Assembly (NCBI RefSeq): GCF_900113715.1
Contig: NZ_FOQK01000010.1
Span: forward strand, 1-64,000
Direction of reading: 5' to 3'
From: Pseudoselenomonas ruminantium
GTDB taxonomy: Bacteria; Bacillota; Negativicutes; Selenomonadales; Selenomonadaceae
Length of the DNA: 64,000 nucleotides
Positions within the stretch are counted from its first letter, which is position 1, and each line of letters begins with the position of its first letter. The notes under the pieces were generated by a model. It ran no database searches and was not told the origin of the DNA. It worked only from the letters and a program-made list of their open reading frames with translations. Shown here piece after piece: positions 15,866 to 27,519 of this stretch. A program made the translations under genes and the position numbers.

Positions 15866-16987
15866 ATGACATTTATCCTGGTGACGGGCTCCATCATGGC
15901 CGTGAGCATCTTCCTCATCTACCATCTCTGCCGCTTCATCGGCATCGAGATGAAATGGCTGTCGTTAGTGCTCTGTGCAGTCATGGCCTTCCTCGTGAAT
16001 GCCGTGGCCATATCCATGAGTCCATTTCTGGACCGTTCGCATTACCTGCGGCTCGGCGTTCTTGTCATCGCTGCTGCTGCCATCGTCACGCTCTTCAACG
16101 AGCACCTGCTGCGCCGCAGCCAAAAAGACGGGCAGCCAGCAGACGAGGCCAGCGACAGCCAGGCAGTCACCCTGCCCTGGAAAGCGGAACAGCCCGCGAT
16201 GGCGGCAGCATCCGCCGGGGCAGCTGCCAGTACAGCAGCGGTGGATAACGCACCGGACGGTGAACAAGAACCTGAACCAAACACCACCAAAGCTGCCAGT
16301 GATACGGCTGCCGAAGAAGAAGCCGCCCGCACTGCAGCCCTGAAAAAACAACAAGCTCTGGCTGCTGCCGCCCGCGCCGAGGAGGAGCTCGCCGCCAAGG
16401 CTGAGCAAGCCGCCAAAGCAAAAGCCGAAGCAATTGCCCGCGCCCAGGCCCTGCAGGCCGAAAAAGACGAAGCCCGCCGCAAGGCCGCCGAAGAACTCAA
16501 GGCCCGGCAAGCCGCTGAAGCTGAGGCAAAAGCTGCCCAGCAGCAAGCAGAGCAGGCCGCCGCAAAAGCCGAGGCAAAACAGCAGCAAACCCGCGAGGAA
16601 ATCGCAGCACTCGATTCGCTCGACCGCATCCTCGACTATGCCTATGACCATGCGGGCAGCGACCCTGCTGCGGCCATCTGTGCCTACCAGCAGGCCATCG
16701 ACCGCTACAGCGAGGACAGCTATACACCGTTCCTCGTCATCGAGCTGGGCAACCTTTACAAGGAGCAGGCCGCCTACGATAAGGCCATCGAGTCCTACCA
16801 GCAGGCCCTGTCCCTTCCGATTATCGCCACGAACGATGACATGAAGCAGGAGTTCATCAAGAACACCCGCTATCTTACCATCGTCCAGGATATATTATCC
16901 AAACATCACGCGCTCTCGACGCCATTCCCGGACATCCCGGCCGGCGTCATGCAGGAAATCGAAACGAAGTTCCAGCAGAGCAGCTAA
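15866..16987 (+). CDS. membrane-anchored coiled-coil/TPR protein
   Basis: 373 residues, function unknown. Two to three hydrophobic segments (about 1-85) anchor it. A low-complexity Ala/Glu/Lys/Gln region (about 120-245) should form a long TolA-like coiled coil. The C-terminus has TPR-like helices (PAAAICAYQQAID, AAYDKAIESYQQAL). ATG 15866 has GAGGTGA 5 nt upstream; the longer frame adds an unlikely polar extension. Divergent from the sigma-54 activator and 18 bp before the PRC-barrel gene, so the two may form an operon. A scaffold or envelope-tethering role is a guess from architecture. Confidence 0.7.
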   Translation: MTFILVTGSIMAVSIFLIYHLCRFIGIEMKWLSLVLCAVMAFLVNAVAISMSPFLDRSHYLRLGVLVIAAAAIVTLFNEHLLRRSQKDGQPADEASDSQAVTLPWKAEQPAMAAASAGAAASTAAVDNAPDGEQEPEPNTTKAASDTAAEEEAARTAALKKQQALAAAARAEEELAAKAEQAAKAKAEAIARAQALQAEKDEARRKAAEELKARQAAEAEAKAAQQQAEQAAAKAEAKQQQTREEIAALDSLDRILDYAYDHAGSDPAAAICAYQQAIDRYSEDSYTPFLVIELGNLYKEQAAYDKAIESYQQALSLPIIATNDDMKQEFIKNTRYLTIVQDILSKHHALSTPFPDIPAGVMQEIETKFQQSS

Positions 16988-17005
16988 TCTAATGGGGGAA
17001 TATTC

Positions 17006-17974
17006 ATGAAGAAAAGTGTAGAAATCCTTGGCCTGCCGGTCATCAGCATCACCGAAGGCCGTGAGCTTGGCATGAGCAAGACCCTGCTCATCGATGCCAA
17101 AAACGGTCTCGTCGCAGCCATCACCATCGAGGACGAGGACTGGTACCGCGGCGTCAAACTGATTCCGTACGAATCGGTCATCGCCATCGGTGATGACGCC
17201 GTAACCGTCACGAACAGCGAGAACATCCTCAAGCTCGACGACGCCGGCGACTATGAGACGCTGCTCGATGAAAACATCCGCGTCATCGGCACCAAGGCCA
17301 TCACGAAATCCGGTACGATTCAGGGTAACATCTCTGAGGTCTTCATCGGCGACGATGGCAAAATCGAAAAATGCGAAATCACAGCACCGGACGGAACGAG
17401 CTCCGAAGTTACCAGCGACCAGATCTCCATCTTTGGTAAGCAGGTAACGGTCATCGATCCGAACGGTGAAAAAAAAAATGAACCTGTAAGCGCTGCACCA
17501 AAAGCAGCCGCTCCGGCTCCGGCTCCGGCACCGGCCGCAGCCCCCAAAGCCGAGGCAGCTCCAGAAGCTCCGAAAGCTGAGGAGAAACCGGCTGAGGCAC
17601 CCAAAGCTGAAGAGCCAAAAGCTCCGGCAGCACCGAAAGCCGAGCCAGCTCCGGCAGTAAAAGAAGAGCCGAAAAAAGAAGCACCGAAGGCTGAAGAGCC
17701 GAAAGCTGCTCCGGCCAAACCTGCCGCTCCGGCACCGAAAAAAGAAGCACCGAAAGCCGCTGCTCCGGCAGCTGACGCCGCAAAACAGGCCGCAGCTGAC
17801 AAAGCAACCGAAGAGCGTCATCGCCGCTTCCTGCTCGGCAAAAAAGCAACGCGCGACATCAAGATGGACAACGGCATCGTAATCGTCCAGGCTGGCCAGG
17901 ACATCACCGAAGAAGTCCTCCAGAAGGCAAAACTTGCCAACAAATTCATCGAACTGTCCATGAACGTCCGCTAA
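17006..17974 (+). CDS. PRC-barrel domain protein with Pro/Ala/Lys/Glu linker
   Basis: 322 residues. Two consecutive PRC-barrel-like units (1-80 and 85-155; LGLPVISITEGRELG and RVIGTKAITKSG) are followed by a ~110-residue PAKE-rich flexible region and a compact C-terminal module (about 270-322) with GKKATRDIKMDNG and AGQDITEEVLQKAK. PRC barrels mediate protein contacts in photosynthetic reaction centres, RimM and sporulation proteins. No signal peptide is visible. GGGGG precedes the ATG. Exact role unknown; likely co-expressed with the upstream TPR protein. Confidence 0.75.
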   Translation: MKKSVEILGLPVISITEGRELGMSKTLLIDAKNGLVAAITIEDEDWYRGVKLIPYESVIAIGDDAVTVTNSENILKLDDAGDYETLLDENIRVIGTKAITKSGTIQGNISEVFIGDDGKIEKCEITAPDGTSSEVTSDQISIFGKQVTVIDPNGEKKNEPVSAAPKAAAPAPAPAPAAAPKAEAAPEAPKAEEKPAEAPKAEEPKAPAAPKAEPAPAVKEEPKKEAPKAEEPKAAPAKPAAPAPKKEAPKAAAPAADAAKQAAADKATEERHRRFLLGKKATRDIKMDNGIVIVQAGQDITEEVLQKAKLANKFIELSMNVR

Positions 17975-17985
17975 AAAAGAACACG

Positions 17986-18031
17986 AAAAAGAGAAACCAG
18001 CTGCTGCCGCAGACAGGTTTCTCTTTTTTTC
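17986..18031 (+). terminator. terminator after the PRC-barrel gene
   Basis: AAAAAGAGAAACC (17986-17998) pairs with GGTTTCTCTTTTT (18016-18028), followed by T residues. Confidence 0.85.
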
Positions 18032-18174
18032 TAAAAAAATACCTTTCACCGGATAGTACCCTTTCGAAATCATGACAAAGCGAGATATAGTATGATATAA
18101 TAATAGATATACCACTAAACAATCGGCTCTATTTGTAAGGAAATAAAACTATATAAGAAGGGACTGAAACCACC

Positions 18175-21100
18175 ATGGCTACGCAACAAGATGTCATCAA
18201 GGCTTTCATGCGTTCACTGGACGACTCCACATTATCCGGTGCTGATGCTTTAGACGAGGCCATTCGGAACTGCTCTAACGGCAAATTTTCCGATATGCAG
18301 AATCTAATTGATTGCTTCATCCGTGATGTCGGAAAATATGGCGGCAGCTACAGTTACGATGTCCAAACCACTAACTTCTTAAAAAATTATTGCGGGATCA
18401 TATTGGACAACACCGATACAGGTGCTATTTCCGGTTCTGATGCCGGTGGCACTACAACAAAGACTGCCCAAAGCATTGTTCCCGAAACCGGAAGCGCTGC
18501 CAATGTTGCCCATTTCCCCAGCGGTGGCAGGACAACAATCAACGGCTTGACCTTCATCTGGCCCGATCGAAATACTTTGACAGCCGACGAGCAGGCCATC
18601 ACTGACCGGATCTACACTTGGTGGGCCAAAGGTGCCTTAAACCTTATTCAGGAATCATACGGCTTGAATTTCCAGGAATCAGGCACATCGGTAAAAGAGA
18701 TTACCGTCAAATTCTATAGCGATTCAACCGATAGTGCGTTAGCATCTGTCAACCACTCCTACTCCCTGTATACAGGAAAGGCTTCCAAGTTAACGCTTAA
18801 TGTCAATATGTATTATTACAGTGGCTTTAACCAGCAGGATGTGAATGGTGCCTCCAATAATTATTCTGCAGGATACCTTGACCGTACCTTAGCACACGAA
18901 TTTGTTCATGCTGTCATGGCCGCCAATATTGATCATTTTCACAATCTGCCCCTATTTGTCAAAGAAGGCTTAGCAGAATTGATCCATGGTATTGACGATG
19001 AACGTACCAGCTCCATTCGGCAGCTAGCCTCCACTAGCTTTGTTTCCGATCTAAGCCAATTGTTCAGCATCCGTGGCACCTATTATAACTATGGAAGCCA
19101 TACCTATGCTGGCGGCTACATGCTGTTCCGCTATCTGGCAAAACAAGCAGCTACGGAAACATCTACACCCATCCGCCTGCCAGCCGGAGTCACCTACAAC
19201 GCCAATAAAACCACCGTATCTATCCTTGCCCCCTTTACTGGCACCTGGGACAGCAAGGATTACGCTGCAACCGTGCGTACCATCGACGCCTCGCAAAATA
19301 CCAAGCCGATCACCATCAAAGCTGGCAGCTACAATAACACGATAAAGGCGGGCAAGAACGGCAGCAATATCTATGGCCAGGGGGGCAGCGATACCATCTA
19401 CGGCGGCAATGGCAAGGATGTTTTCTGGTATGGCAGCGGCGATGGTGCCGATACCATCGATAACTTCCAAAGCGGCAAGGATATCCTGCGCTTCTATAAC
19501 AAAGCGTAGCTTGGCAGCGTCACGACTGCCGGTACCACTGTCACCCTGAAAATCGGCAGTGGTTCGGTAAAATTGGCAGGTAAAACCAATCAGCGTGTGG
19601 ACATCACAGACACCGCTGGTAAAAACGCCATTTATTACTTCGGCCGTCAGGACAAAGCCAACACCTTTGTCTATGGTGCTAACCAACGCTACTATGGCAA
19701 CACCCAATACCAAGACACCCTGCAGGTAAATACCGGCGCTACAGTTTCCCTGGCCAATACTACCCTCTATCACGACATCGACACCCTCGATGCCACCCGT
19801 TCAAAAGCAGCCGTCAAACTAACCGGCGGCACGAAGGCCGCTACACTCTACGGCAGTGCTTTGAATGACACGCTGACAGCGGGCAGCGGCGGCGCCTCCC
19901 TCTATGGCGGTAAAGGCAACGATACCCTGTACGGCGGCAATGGCACCGATAGATTCTATTGGGGGACTGGTCTTGGCAACGATGTGGTTTTCAACTACCA
20001 AAGCAACAAAGACATCGTCACCTTCACCTCCGGTAGCTTAAAGAGCGGCCGTTCCTCCGGTGGGGATGTCATCCTGACCTCCTCTGCCGGCAATACCATC
20101 ACCCTGAAGAACGCCACCAATAAAACAATCCTTGTGGCAGATACCAAAGGCAAACTGACAAGAAAACTCTACCTGCCTACCGGAATCACCTACAATACCA
20201 ATAAGACTGCCGTCACCATCAAAGCCCCCTATTCGGGCACCTGGAATGCTGCAAATTTCGCCACGACAGTGCGCACCGTTGACGCCTCGCAAAATACCAA
20301 GCCGATCACCATCAAAGCTGGCAGCTACAACAATACGATAAAGGCAGGCAAGAACGGCAGCAATATCTATGGCCAGGGGGGCAACGATACGATCTATGGC
20401 GGTAATGGCAAAGATGTGGTCTGGTATGGCAGCGGCGATGGTGCTGATACCATCAGCGGCTTCCAAAGCGGCAAGGATATCCTGCGCTTCTATAACAAAG
20501 CGCAGCTTGGCAGCGTCACGACTGCCGGTACCACTGTCACCCTGAAAATCGGCAGTGGTTCGGTAAAATTGGCAGGTAAAACCAATCAGCGTGTGGACAT
20601 CACAGACACCGCTGGCAAAAACGCCATTTATTACTTCGGCCGTCAGGACAAAGCCAATACCTTTGTCTATGGTGCCAACCAGCGCTACTATGGCAGCGCC
20701 AAGTACAAGGATACCCTGCAGGTAAATACCGGCGCTACGGTTTCCTTAGCCAACACTGCCCTCTACCACGACATCGACACCCTTGATGCCACCCGTTCCA
20801 AAGCCGCCGTCAAGCTTACTGGCGGCACGAAAGCCGCTACGCTCTACGGCAGTGCCTTAAACGACACACTGACAGCAGGCAGCGGCGGTGCCTCCCTCTA
20901 TGGCGGCAAAGGCAACGACACCCTGTACGGTGGCAATGGCACCGATAGATTCTATTGGGGAGCAGGCCTTGGCAATGACACCATCTATAACTACACCAGC
21001 GGCAAAGATCTGATTATCTTTAGTGCCGGCAGTCTCAAGAGCGGCAAAGTTTCTGGCCAGGATGTAATCCTGACCTCTAATACCGGTAATACACTGACCC

Positions 21101-22512
21101 TCAAAAAAGCAGCTGGCAAGACTATCACCATCCAAGGATCCAATGGGAAAAAGATTACGAAAACCTATAGCGCACCCACGACCACATCACTTCCCGCTGG
21201 TGTTACTTATAACAGCCAGACCATGACGGTAAAATTGAGCACGGGCATCGTGACGGACTTCTCCCTTTCCGGCAATGACGTAATTCTCAAGAGCACCGTC
21301 GGCAATATCCGCATTGCCAACGCAAAGGATAAGATTTTGAGTGTCGTGAATGGCAATGGGGTTAAGGCTACATATAAAGTGGCCGCTAACATCCCCACCA
21401 CAAGCAGCGTTGCCTACAATAGCAACCGCACAGAAGTTGTTCTAGGCAAAAAATCCCCCAGCTATATGTACACCTACTCCCTATCCGTATACGGCTCTCA
21501 AGCAACGACGCTAAACGGAACCGCCAATCAGGACGACTATATTTCCCTCTGGGGCTCTAACAACAACGACACACTGATTGCTGGCAATGGCTATAATACC
21601 AGCCTGTGCGGCGGCTATGGCAACGACAAGCTCTATGGCGGCAGCGGGACGAATACGTTTTATTGGGACAATTATTACGGAAACGACGTTATCTATAACT
21701 ACACCAAAGGACAAGATAATATCCGGCTCTTTAATGGACGAATTGAAAGTTACACGGTATCGGGCAATGACGTTATCCTCAAAAGCGGCACGGCAACATT
21801 GACCGTAAAAGATGTCAAACCGACTGACATTACCGTCTACACCTGCAACGATGTAAAAGACACTTACTGGTATGACAAAAAATTGCCTGCTGGAGTTACC
21901 TGCAACAACGCCACTAACACATTCATCTTAACCAACGCCTATCCTTCCTCTAGCTTCAATATGAGCGCTTACCCCACCATCGCTAAAAATGTAGATGCCC
22001 GAGCCGTTGTGGCCACTTATGGATTCATACTTTCCGGCGATGACCGTGACAATATCCTGTACGCCAGCAATAGCGGCAGCTCGATTTTCACAGGGCGCGG
22101 AAAGGACACGATATATTTCGGAAAAGGTAAAGACACCTTATACTGGTACAGCTATGATGATGACAAAGTTGTTTACAATTATACCAAGGGACAGGATAAA
22201 ATTTATTTTACTGGCAGCTACACCTATTACACCAGTGGCAACGATCTCGTTCTAAAAACCACTAATTCAACCCTTACATTAAAAAATACAAAAATAACTG
22301 ACGTTACCATTGGCAACATCTATAACTCTGCACCACTTACCACTAATAAAACATCACTGAATTACCAATGCGATGTTTTAGCTGTCAATACCAAACAACA
22401 AGCCTCCACCGCATCGCTCATGCCTATCACCTCCCAAAACCATAACGATTATTTATCCATGTCCCAAAAACTCACACTGGCACAGTCAGGAAAGAACAAA
22501 CTAACCGTATAA
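18175..22512 (+). pseudogene. large RTX protein with N-terminal zinc-protease module, interrupted by in-frame TAG
   Basis: One reading frame of 1446 codons broken only by TAG at 19507-19509. N-terminal ~110 residues (SLDDSTLSGADALDEAI) match the paralogue at 31029-34307. A metalloprotease module has H241-E-F-V-H245 and a downstream EGLAE (E264-E268). The rest is RTX repeats (GGNGKD, GGKGNDTLYGGNGTD) in large duplicated units, expected to bind Ca2+ after secretion. The codon equivalent to the TAG in the next unit (20503) is CAG, so a C-to-T change made the stop. The frame downstream stays open for 1000 codons, suggesting a recent lesion. No signal peptide; type I secretion is presumed. Confidence 0.8.
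19285..20956 (+). repeat. 996-bp tandem internal duplication in the RTX gene
   Basis: The segment beginning GACGCCTCGC at 19285 recurs at 20281 in frame (332 codons). Stretches such as 19286-19320 and 19500-19620 are nearly identical. The two copies include RTX repeats and intervening beta-rich linkers. The near identity implies recent duplication or gene conversion and could allow deletion of one unit. Confidence 0.8.
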
Positions 22513-22533
22513 TCCTCTCTGCCAAACACAACC

Positions 22534-22594
22534 AAATATCCCGGCTAGTCAACTGTCTGCGCACAGTAATTCTGACTAGCCGGGATATTTTATT
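22534..22594. terminator. bidirectional terminator between two RTX genes
   Basis: Perfect 18-bp stem AAATATCCCGGCTAGTCA (22534-22551) with complement at 22573-22590, T-rich on both outer sides. Serves the convergent RTX genes ending at 22512 and 22612. Confidence 0.85.
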
Positions 22595-22611
22595 TACTCT
22601 ATTTTCTCCAT

Positions 22612-24051
22612 TTACTTCACATATACCCGATTACCGGACTTGGCGAGACTGTAAGTCCTGCCACCTGCCACGAACTTATTGAGGCCGCCCGTTGTCCAGT
22701 TTGTAATAGTGATGGAATCGTTTTTGTTGGTGGTAAAGTTCATTACCAGATTTTTGCCAGACATCTTGAACTTCGCCTGGGTCTTGATGTTATTGATATT
22801 GTAGAGATAGAGGATATCATTCTTGGCACCGTTCTGGATGGTATCTTTGCCATCCCCTTTGTAGAACTGGATTTTATCCACCCCTCGGCCGCATTTGATC
22901 GTGTCATTGCCAAGGCCGCCACGGATGGTGTCCGTGCCCAAACCACCTTCAATATAGTCATTGCCCGCTTCACCCCAAAGGATATTATTCCCGCTTTGAG
23001 CGTACAGCCTGTCGTTGCCTTTTCCTCCTTTGAGGACATCGTTGCCAGCACCAGCATAAAGGACATCTGCACCTGTGCCGCCTCTGAGGGTATCGTTACC
23101 GCCCATACCATAAAGCGTTTCCCCAGCACTGCCTGCCACAATAGTATTTGCCCGTCCGTCACCCTTAATGGTGATTTTCTGTCTGTTTGCCGCAGCGTTT
23201 ATATTTTTGCTCCAAGATACATAACTCCCCAAGTCAAACGTTTTCCTAAAGGTATTAGAAATCACCAACTGATTATTTCTTTCCGTAACCCCCTTAGGAA
23301 GAGCCGAGGTCCTGATAAGCTGACGCAGCGTCGTCTGCTTTGAGCCATTGAATACCTTTACGTTGGCAATCTTGTTCAAATCCGTAACATTTTGCAAGGT
23401 GAGATTCACACCATAGGCATTGCCAATAAGAGTTACCGTACTGCCAGAACGCTTTGCCGTAAGGTAACGGATACTGCCGTCTTTCCTATAGTAAGGATTC
23501 GGCTTATGTGTCTTAGGATGGACTTTGACTGCTGTATACTCCGGATTCATTTCGAAGCGCAATACATCTTCTGCAGACAAGTCAGTGATAGTAAGCCAAT
23601 TACCTTTCTCTGTATGAGGCCCCATCAGCCTGAAGGTATCCTTGCCTGCACCGCCAGTTACCGTCACGTTCCTATCCCACCCCCATATCTGGATGGTATC
23701 GTTGCCAGCACCACCATTTACACGCCAATTGTACCCTTTGACGGATACGAAATCATTACCTGCACCGCCTAGCGCCCTAGAATTATGTCCATCCACATCA
23801 ATCTTATCATTGCCGGCACCACCGTCTACCAGGACATTTTCCGACTGTTGCTGCCAATCGACCTTAAGCATGTCATTTCCGGCGCCACCATAAATATTCA
23901 CATTCTGTGCACCATTTACACTGATAAAATCATCACCAGCTCCACCGTCAAAGGTCGCATTGGCCCCATAGCTGCTAATATTGACCACATCTTTGCCAGT
24001 TGTACCTTTCCATTTTTTCCCGGTGTAATATATCTCATTCAAATTTGCCAT
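22612..24051 (-). CDS. RTX calcium-binding repeat protein
   Basis: 479 residues, probably secreted. Two blocks of RTX nonapeptides: residues ~35-140 (GGAGDDFISV, GGAGNDMLKV, GGAGNDKIDV) and ~300-400 (YGMGGNDTLRGGTGADVLYAG). A domain without repeats separates them. The C-terminal ~90 residues (KIQFYKGDGKDTIQ, NDILYLYNINNIKTQAKF) closely match the RTX gene ending at 27516, so it is probably a shared capping/secretion module. ATG 24051 is preferred over an upstream TTG; AAGGAGG lies 9 nt before it. No enzymatic motif seen; adhesin or surface-layer role is possible. Confidence 0.85.
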   Translation of the reverse strand: MANLNEIYYTGKKWKGTTGKDVVNISSYGANATFDGGAGDDFISVNGAQNVNIYGGAGNDMLKVDWQQQSENVLVDGGAGNDKIDVDGHNSRALGGAGNDFVSVKGYNWRVNGGAGNDTIQIWGWDRNVTVTGGAGKDTFRLMGPHTEKGNWLTITDLSAEDVLRFEMNPEYTAVKVHPKTHKPNPYYRKDGSIRYLTAKRSGSTVTLIGNAYGVNLTLQNVTDLNKIANVKVFNGSKQTTLRQLIRTSALPKGVTERNNQLVISNTFRKTFDLGSYVSWSKNINAAANRQKITIKGDGRANTIVAGSAGETLYGMGGNDTLRGGTGADVLYAGAGNDVLKGGKGNDRLYAQSGNNILWGEAGNDYIEGGLGTDTIRGGLGNDTIKCGRGVDKIQFYKGDGKDTIQNGAKNDILYLYNINNIKTQAKFKMSGKNLVMNFTTNKNDSITITNWTTGGLNKFVAGGRTYSLAKSGNRVYVK

Positions 24052-24154
24052 AATCAATGTCCTCCTTACTGCGAATATTGTTCCATCACTTAGATATAGT
24101 CATACGAGTAAATAATAACGCTATTATTCCAACTTTTCAATCATTATCACTTAA

Positions 24155-24316
24155 TTTTTCCCCCAAACCGTCGATATAGTATTAAATAGGCCCCTTTTCG
24201 AGCTATCATATGGCTTATGCCTTGACCATCCAGAAGTACAACAGCATGTTCTGCGTTACAACGGAGCAGGCTGGCAGGAACTTCCGATCACTGATTTTGG
24301 GGAGGAGTGTTTACTA
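24155..24316 (+). pseudogene. possible 3' remnant of a coding region
   Basis: An open frame without a start codon reads LDHPEVQQHVLRYNGAGWQE and stops just as the next RTX gene begins. The composition (G, W, Q, H rich, no low complexity) looks protein-like. It may be the tail of a deleted gene in the spacer between divergent RTX genes. Short length makes chance possible. The rest of 24052-24315 presumably holds the two divergent promoters. Confidence 0.25.
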
Positions 24317-27300
24317 TGGTAGTAACCAGCTTGCAGTTAATCGACCTTGATGTCATTTTACGAACCTGGAATAATGTTGCCGGGAAAATAGTACGAAAGA
24401 AAGGCAAAGCTATCAATGACGTAAATTCTTATCAGTTCATCAGCAATGACGCAAACATCTCCCTTACTGATTATGAGATTGTAGGTACAATTTCATAGGA
24501 TTCAACGTCTTATCTTTGTCAATATGCTGCCCAAAACCAAACTATCGGTCAATATATAAACGCATCTGGTTCCTGTTGGTCTATAACAGGTTCATCCCAA
24601 CAGGATGAAATCCATACAAGCGCAGAGCATTCTGTTGTCAACGCCGGTGCTGGAAATGATACCATATACCTTGGCAATCATGCTATCGTTGTCAACGGTG
24701 GTGCTGGAAATGATAAATTCTATCTGCATTATGGCGGCGGCGATGCTTTTACAGGCGGCAACGGAGCTGATACATACGTTTTAAGATTTCGTAAAGAATA
24801 TGGTGATACCACCAATCTTATAACAGATTTCAATATTGCCGAGGATAAACTGGAAACTACCAAAGACCTGTCAAAACTAGGCGTATCAATAAAATCATTT
24901 TCAGGATATTATAATACAGGATTTAATTCGGATTATTATACCGACAGCTACTTTTCCGGTATAACGGTCACCTTGACCGATGAAAATCAACAATCGATCT
25001 CTTTCATATTGAAAGGGCTGACGGATCTAACGGCGGCCAAAAACATCAAGCTGATAAGCGGTAATACAACAACCACTCTGTCCACACTAGGCTCACCACT
25101 CCCCGTAGGTCTCAGTTATAATAAAGATAAGACAGTCCTTATCGTATCATCAGCCTATGCACAAGACATACTCAATACCGCTGATTACAGTGCCACCATA
25201 AAGACCATCAATGCACAGAACGCTTTCAACATAACTATCTCTGGAAACAGCAATGCAAATACAATCTATGGCGGTGCTGGTAATGATACAATCTATGGCA
25301 TGGCGGGCAATGATTCCATTTACGGCGGTAAAGGCGACGATATTCTCCGCGGTGGTACTGGCAATGATGTTTTCTATTACGCAAAAGGCGATGGCAATGA
25401 TATCATTGAAGGTTTTGAAGCCGGCAAAGATAAAATACGCTATACAAGCGGCAGCTTAAGCAAAGCAAAAATCGGTATTACAGATGTTTCCCTCTACAAT
25501 GGTAATGGATGCCAGATTTTGACAAAAATGTCCCAAAAGGGCCAATATGCGGATATTATCGGTACAGATGGCAAAACCACACGCCACAATTTCGGTAGTT
25601 ATACGGCAAACAATACCTGGAACTATATCGCCGGGCAAGGTTTTCATGGCGGGAAAGCTAAAATTGATACGTTAACCGTTACTGGCGGAAAATCCTACAA
25701 CATCAATTTAGCAGATGCCTCCCACTATACCAGTATTGACAAAGTTGATGCCTCTAAAGCTACCGCCGCCATGACCATTACCGGCGGTGAAGAAGCCAAT
25801 ACTCTTATTGGCGGTAATAAGAATGATCTCATCAAAGGCGGAGCAGGCAATGATTCCCTTTATGGCGGCAAGGGCAACGATACACTTTACGGCGGTTCTG
25901 GCAATGACACATTCTATTATGCGCAAAACGATGGCAACGATACCATTGCAGACTTCGCGGCAGGCACGGATAAGATCAGATATACCAGCGGCAGCCTGAG
26001 CAAAGTGCTGATTTCTGGCAACGATGTCCTGCTCTACAACGGTACAGGCTATCAGAAGCTTTCCGGCAAAGCTGTCAAGGGACAGTATGCTGATATCATC
26101 GGCACCAACGGCAAATCTGTACGCCACAACTTTGGTAAAAATGCCACCGCTAACAACTGGAACTATAGTGCAGGACAAGGGTATCATGGATCCACCAAAA
26201 CAGATACCTTGATCGTCACAAGCATAACATCATATAATATCAATTTAAGCAACGCTTCCCTTTATACCAGTATTGATAACGTAGATGCTTCTGAATCTAC
26301 AGCCGCTATGACTATCACTGGCTCATCCAGCGCTAATACGATTGAAGGCAGTAAAAAAAGCGATCTCATAAAAGGCGGTGCCGGCAACGATACAATCAAA
26401 GGCGGTGCTGGAGATGATACGCTTTATGGCAATGCCGGCAAGGATGTGCTTTATGGTGGCAAAGGAAAAGATATTCTTTACGGCGGCACAGAAAATGATA
26501 CGCTGCACGGTGGAAAAGGCAATGATACGCTTTATGGCGAAACTGGCAACGATACCCTTTATGGCGGCAAAGGAAATGACATACTTTATGGCGGTGCTGG
26601 CAACGATGTCTTCTATTATGCCCGTGATGATGGTAATGATACCATCAAAGACTTCGAAGCTGGCAAGGATAAAATCCGCTATACCAGTGGTAAGCTAGAT
26701 CAAGTAAAACTTGTCGGCAAGGACGTCTTACTCTATAACGATATAGGCTATCAAAAATTGATTGGCAAAGCCACCAAAGGACAGTACGCGGATATTATCG
26801 GTACCAACGGAATCTCTGTCCGCCATAATTTTGGCACAAACGCCATGGCTAATAATTGGAACTATACAGCTGGACAAGGATATCACGGTTCATCAAAAAT
26901 CGATACGCTAACCATCACGGGAACAAAGTCACAAAGTATAAATTTAGCCAATCAGTCACTTTATACCAGTATCGACAATGTGAACGCTTCTAAAGCCAAA
27001 GTTGATATGACCATTCGAGGTACAGCTAGTGCCAACACCCTTATTGGCGGCGCAGGCGATGATACCCTTATCGGCGGTGCCGGAAATGACAACCTGCAAG
27101 GTGGCAGCGGCGACGATGAACTCTATGCACAAAGCGGGAATAACACCCTATATGGCGGAGCCGGCGATGACACGTTAAAAGGTGGTACTGGAACAGATAT
27201 CCTTCGCGGCAACACGGGTAATGATATTATCTTTGGCGGCAAAGGTGTAGACAAAATCCAATATTACAAGGGCGATGGTAACGATATCATCATTGGTGCC

Positions 27301-27516
27301 AATAAAAAAGATGTCCTTTATCTCTATAACATTTCCAACATAAAAACGCAGGCAAAATTTACTCTGGTAGGCAACAGCCTTGTCATGAACTTTACCAACA
27401 ACAAAAACGACACCATAACATTGAGCTATTGGAGCACCACCGGTATGAACAACTTCGTAGTAGGCGGCAAAACCTACCACCTCAATCAAACCAATGGAAA
27501 AATATCTGTAAAATAG
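24316..27516 (+). pseudogene. large RTX repeat protein, interrupted by in-frame TAG
   Basis: ATG 24316 has GGAGGAG 9 nt upstream. The frame runs 60 codons to TAG (24496-24498) and then stays open for over 1000 codons to the final TAG at 27514. The translation beyond the first TAG already contains RTX-like units (NAGAGNDTIYLGN, NGGAGNDKFYL) before the next ATG at 24973, which shows it is one gene. Three long units follow, each with GGxGNDTLYGG repeats and a conserved linker ending in VRHNFG. The C-terminal ~90 residues match the RTX protein at 22612-24051. As read, only a 60-residue peptide or an internally started product would form, unless the TAG is suppressed. Confidence 0.75.
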
Positions 27517-27519
27517 GAC

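Noticed and set aside
18175-27516. Genome-wide recoding of TAG as a sense codon
   Set aside because: TAG ends the toxin peptides and the RTX gene at 27514, the latter directly before a strong terminator, so TAG is used as a stop here.
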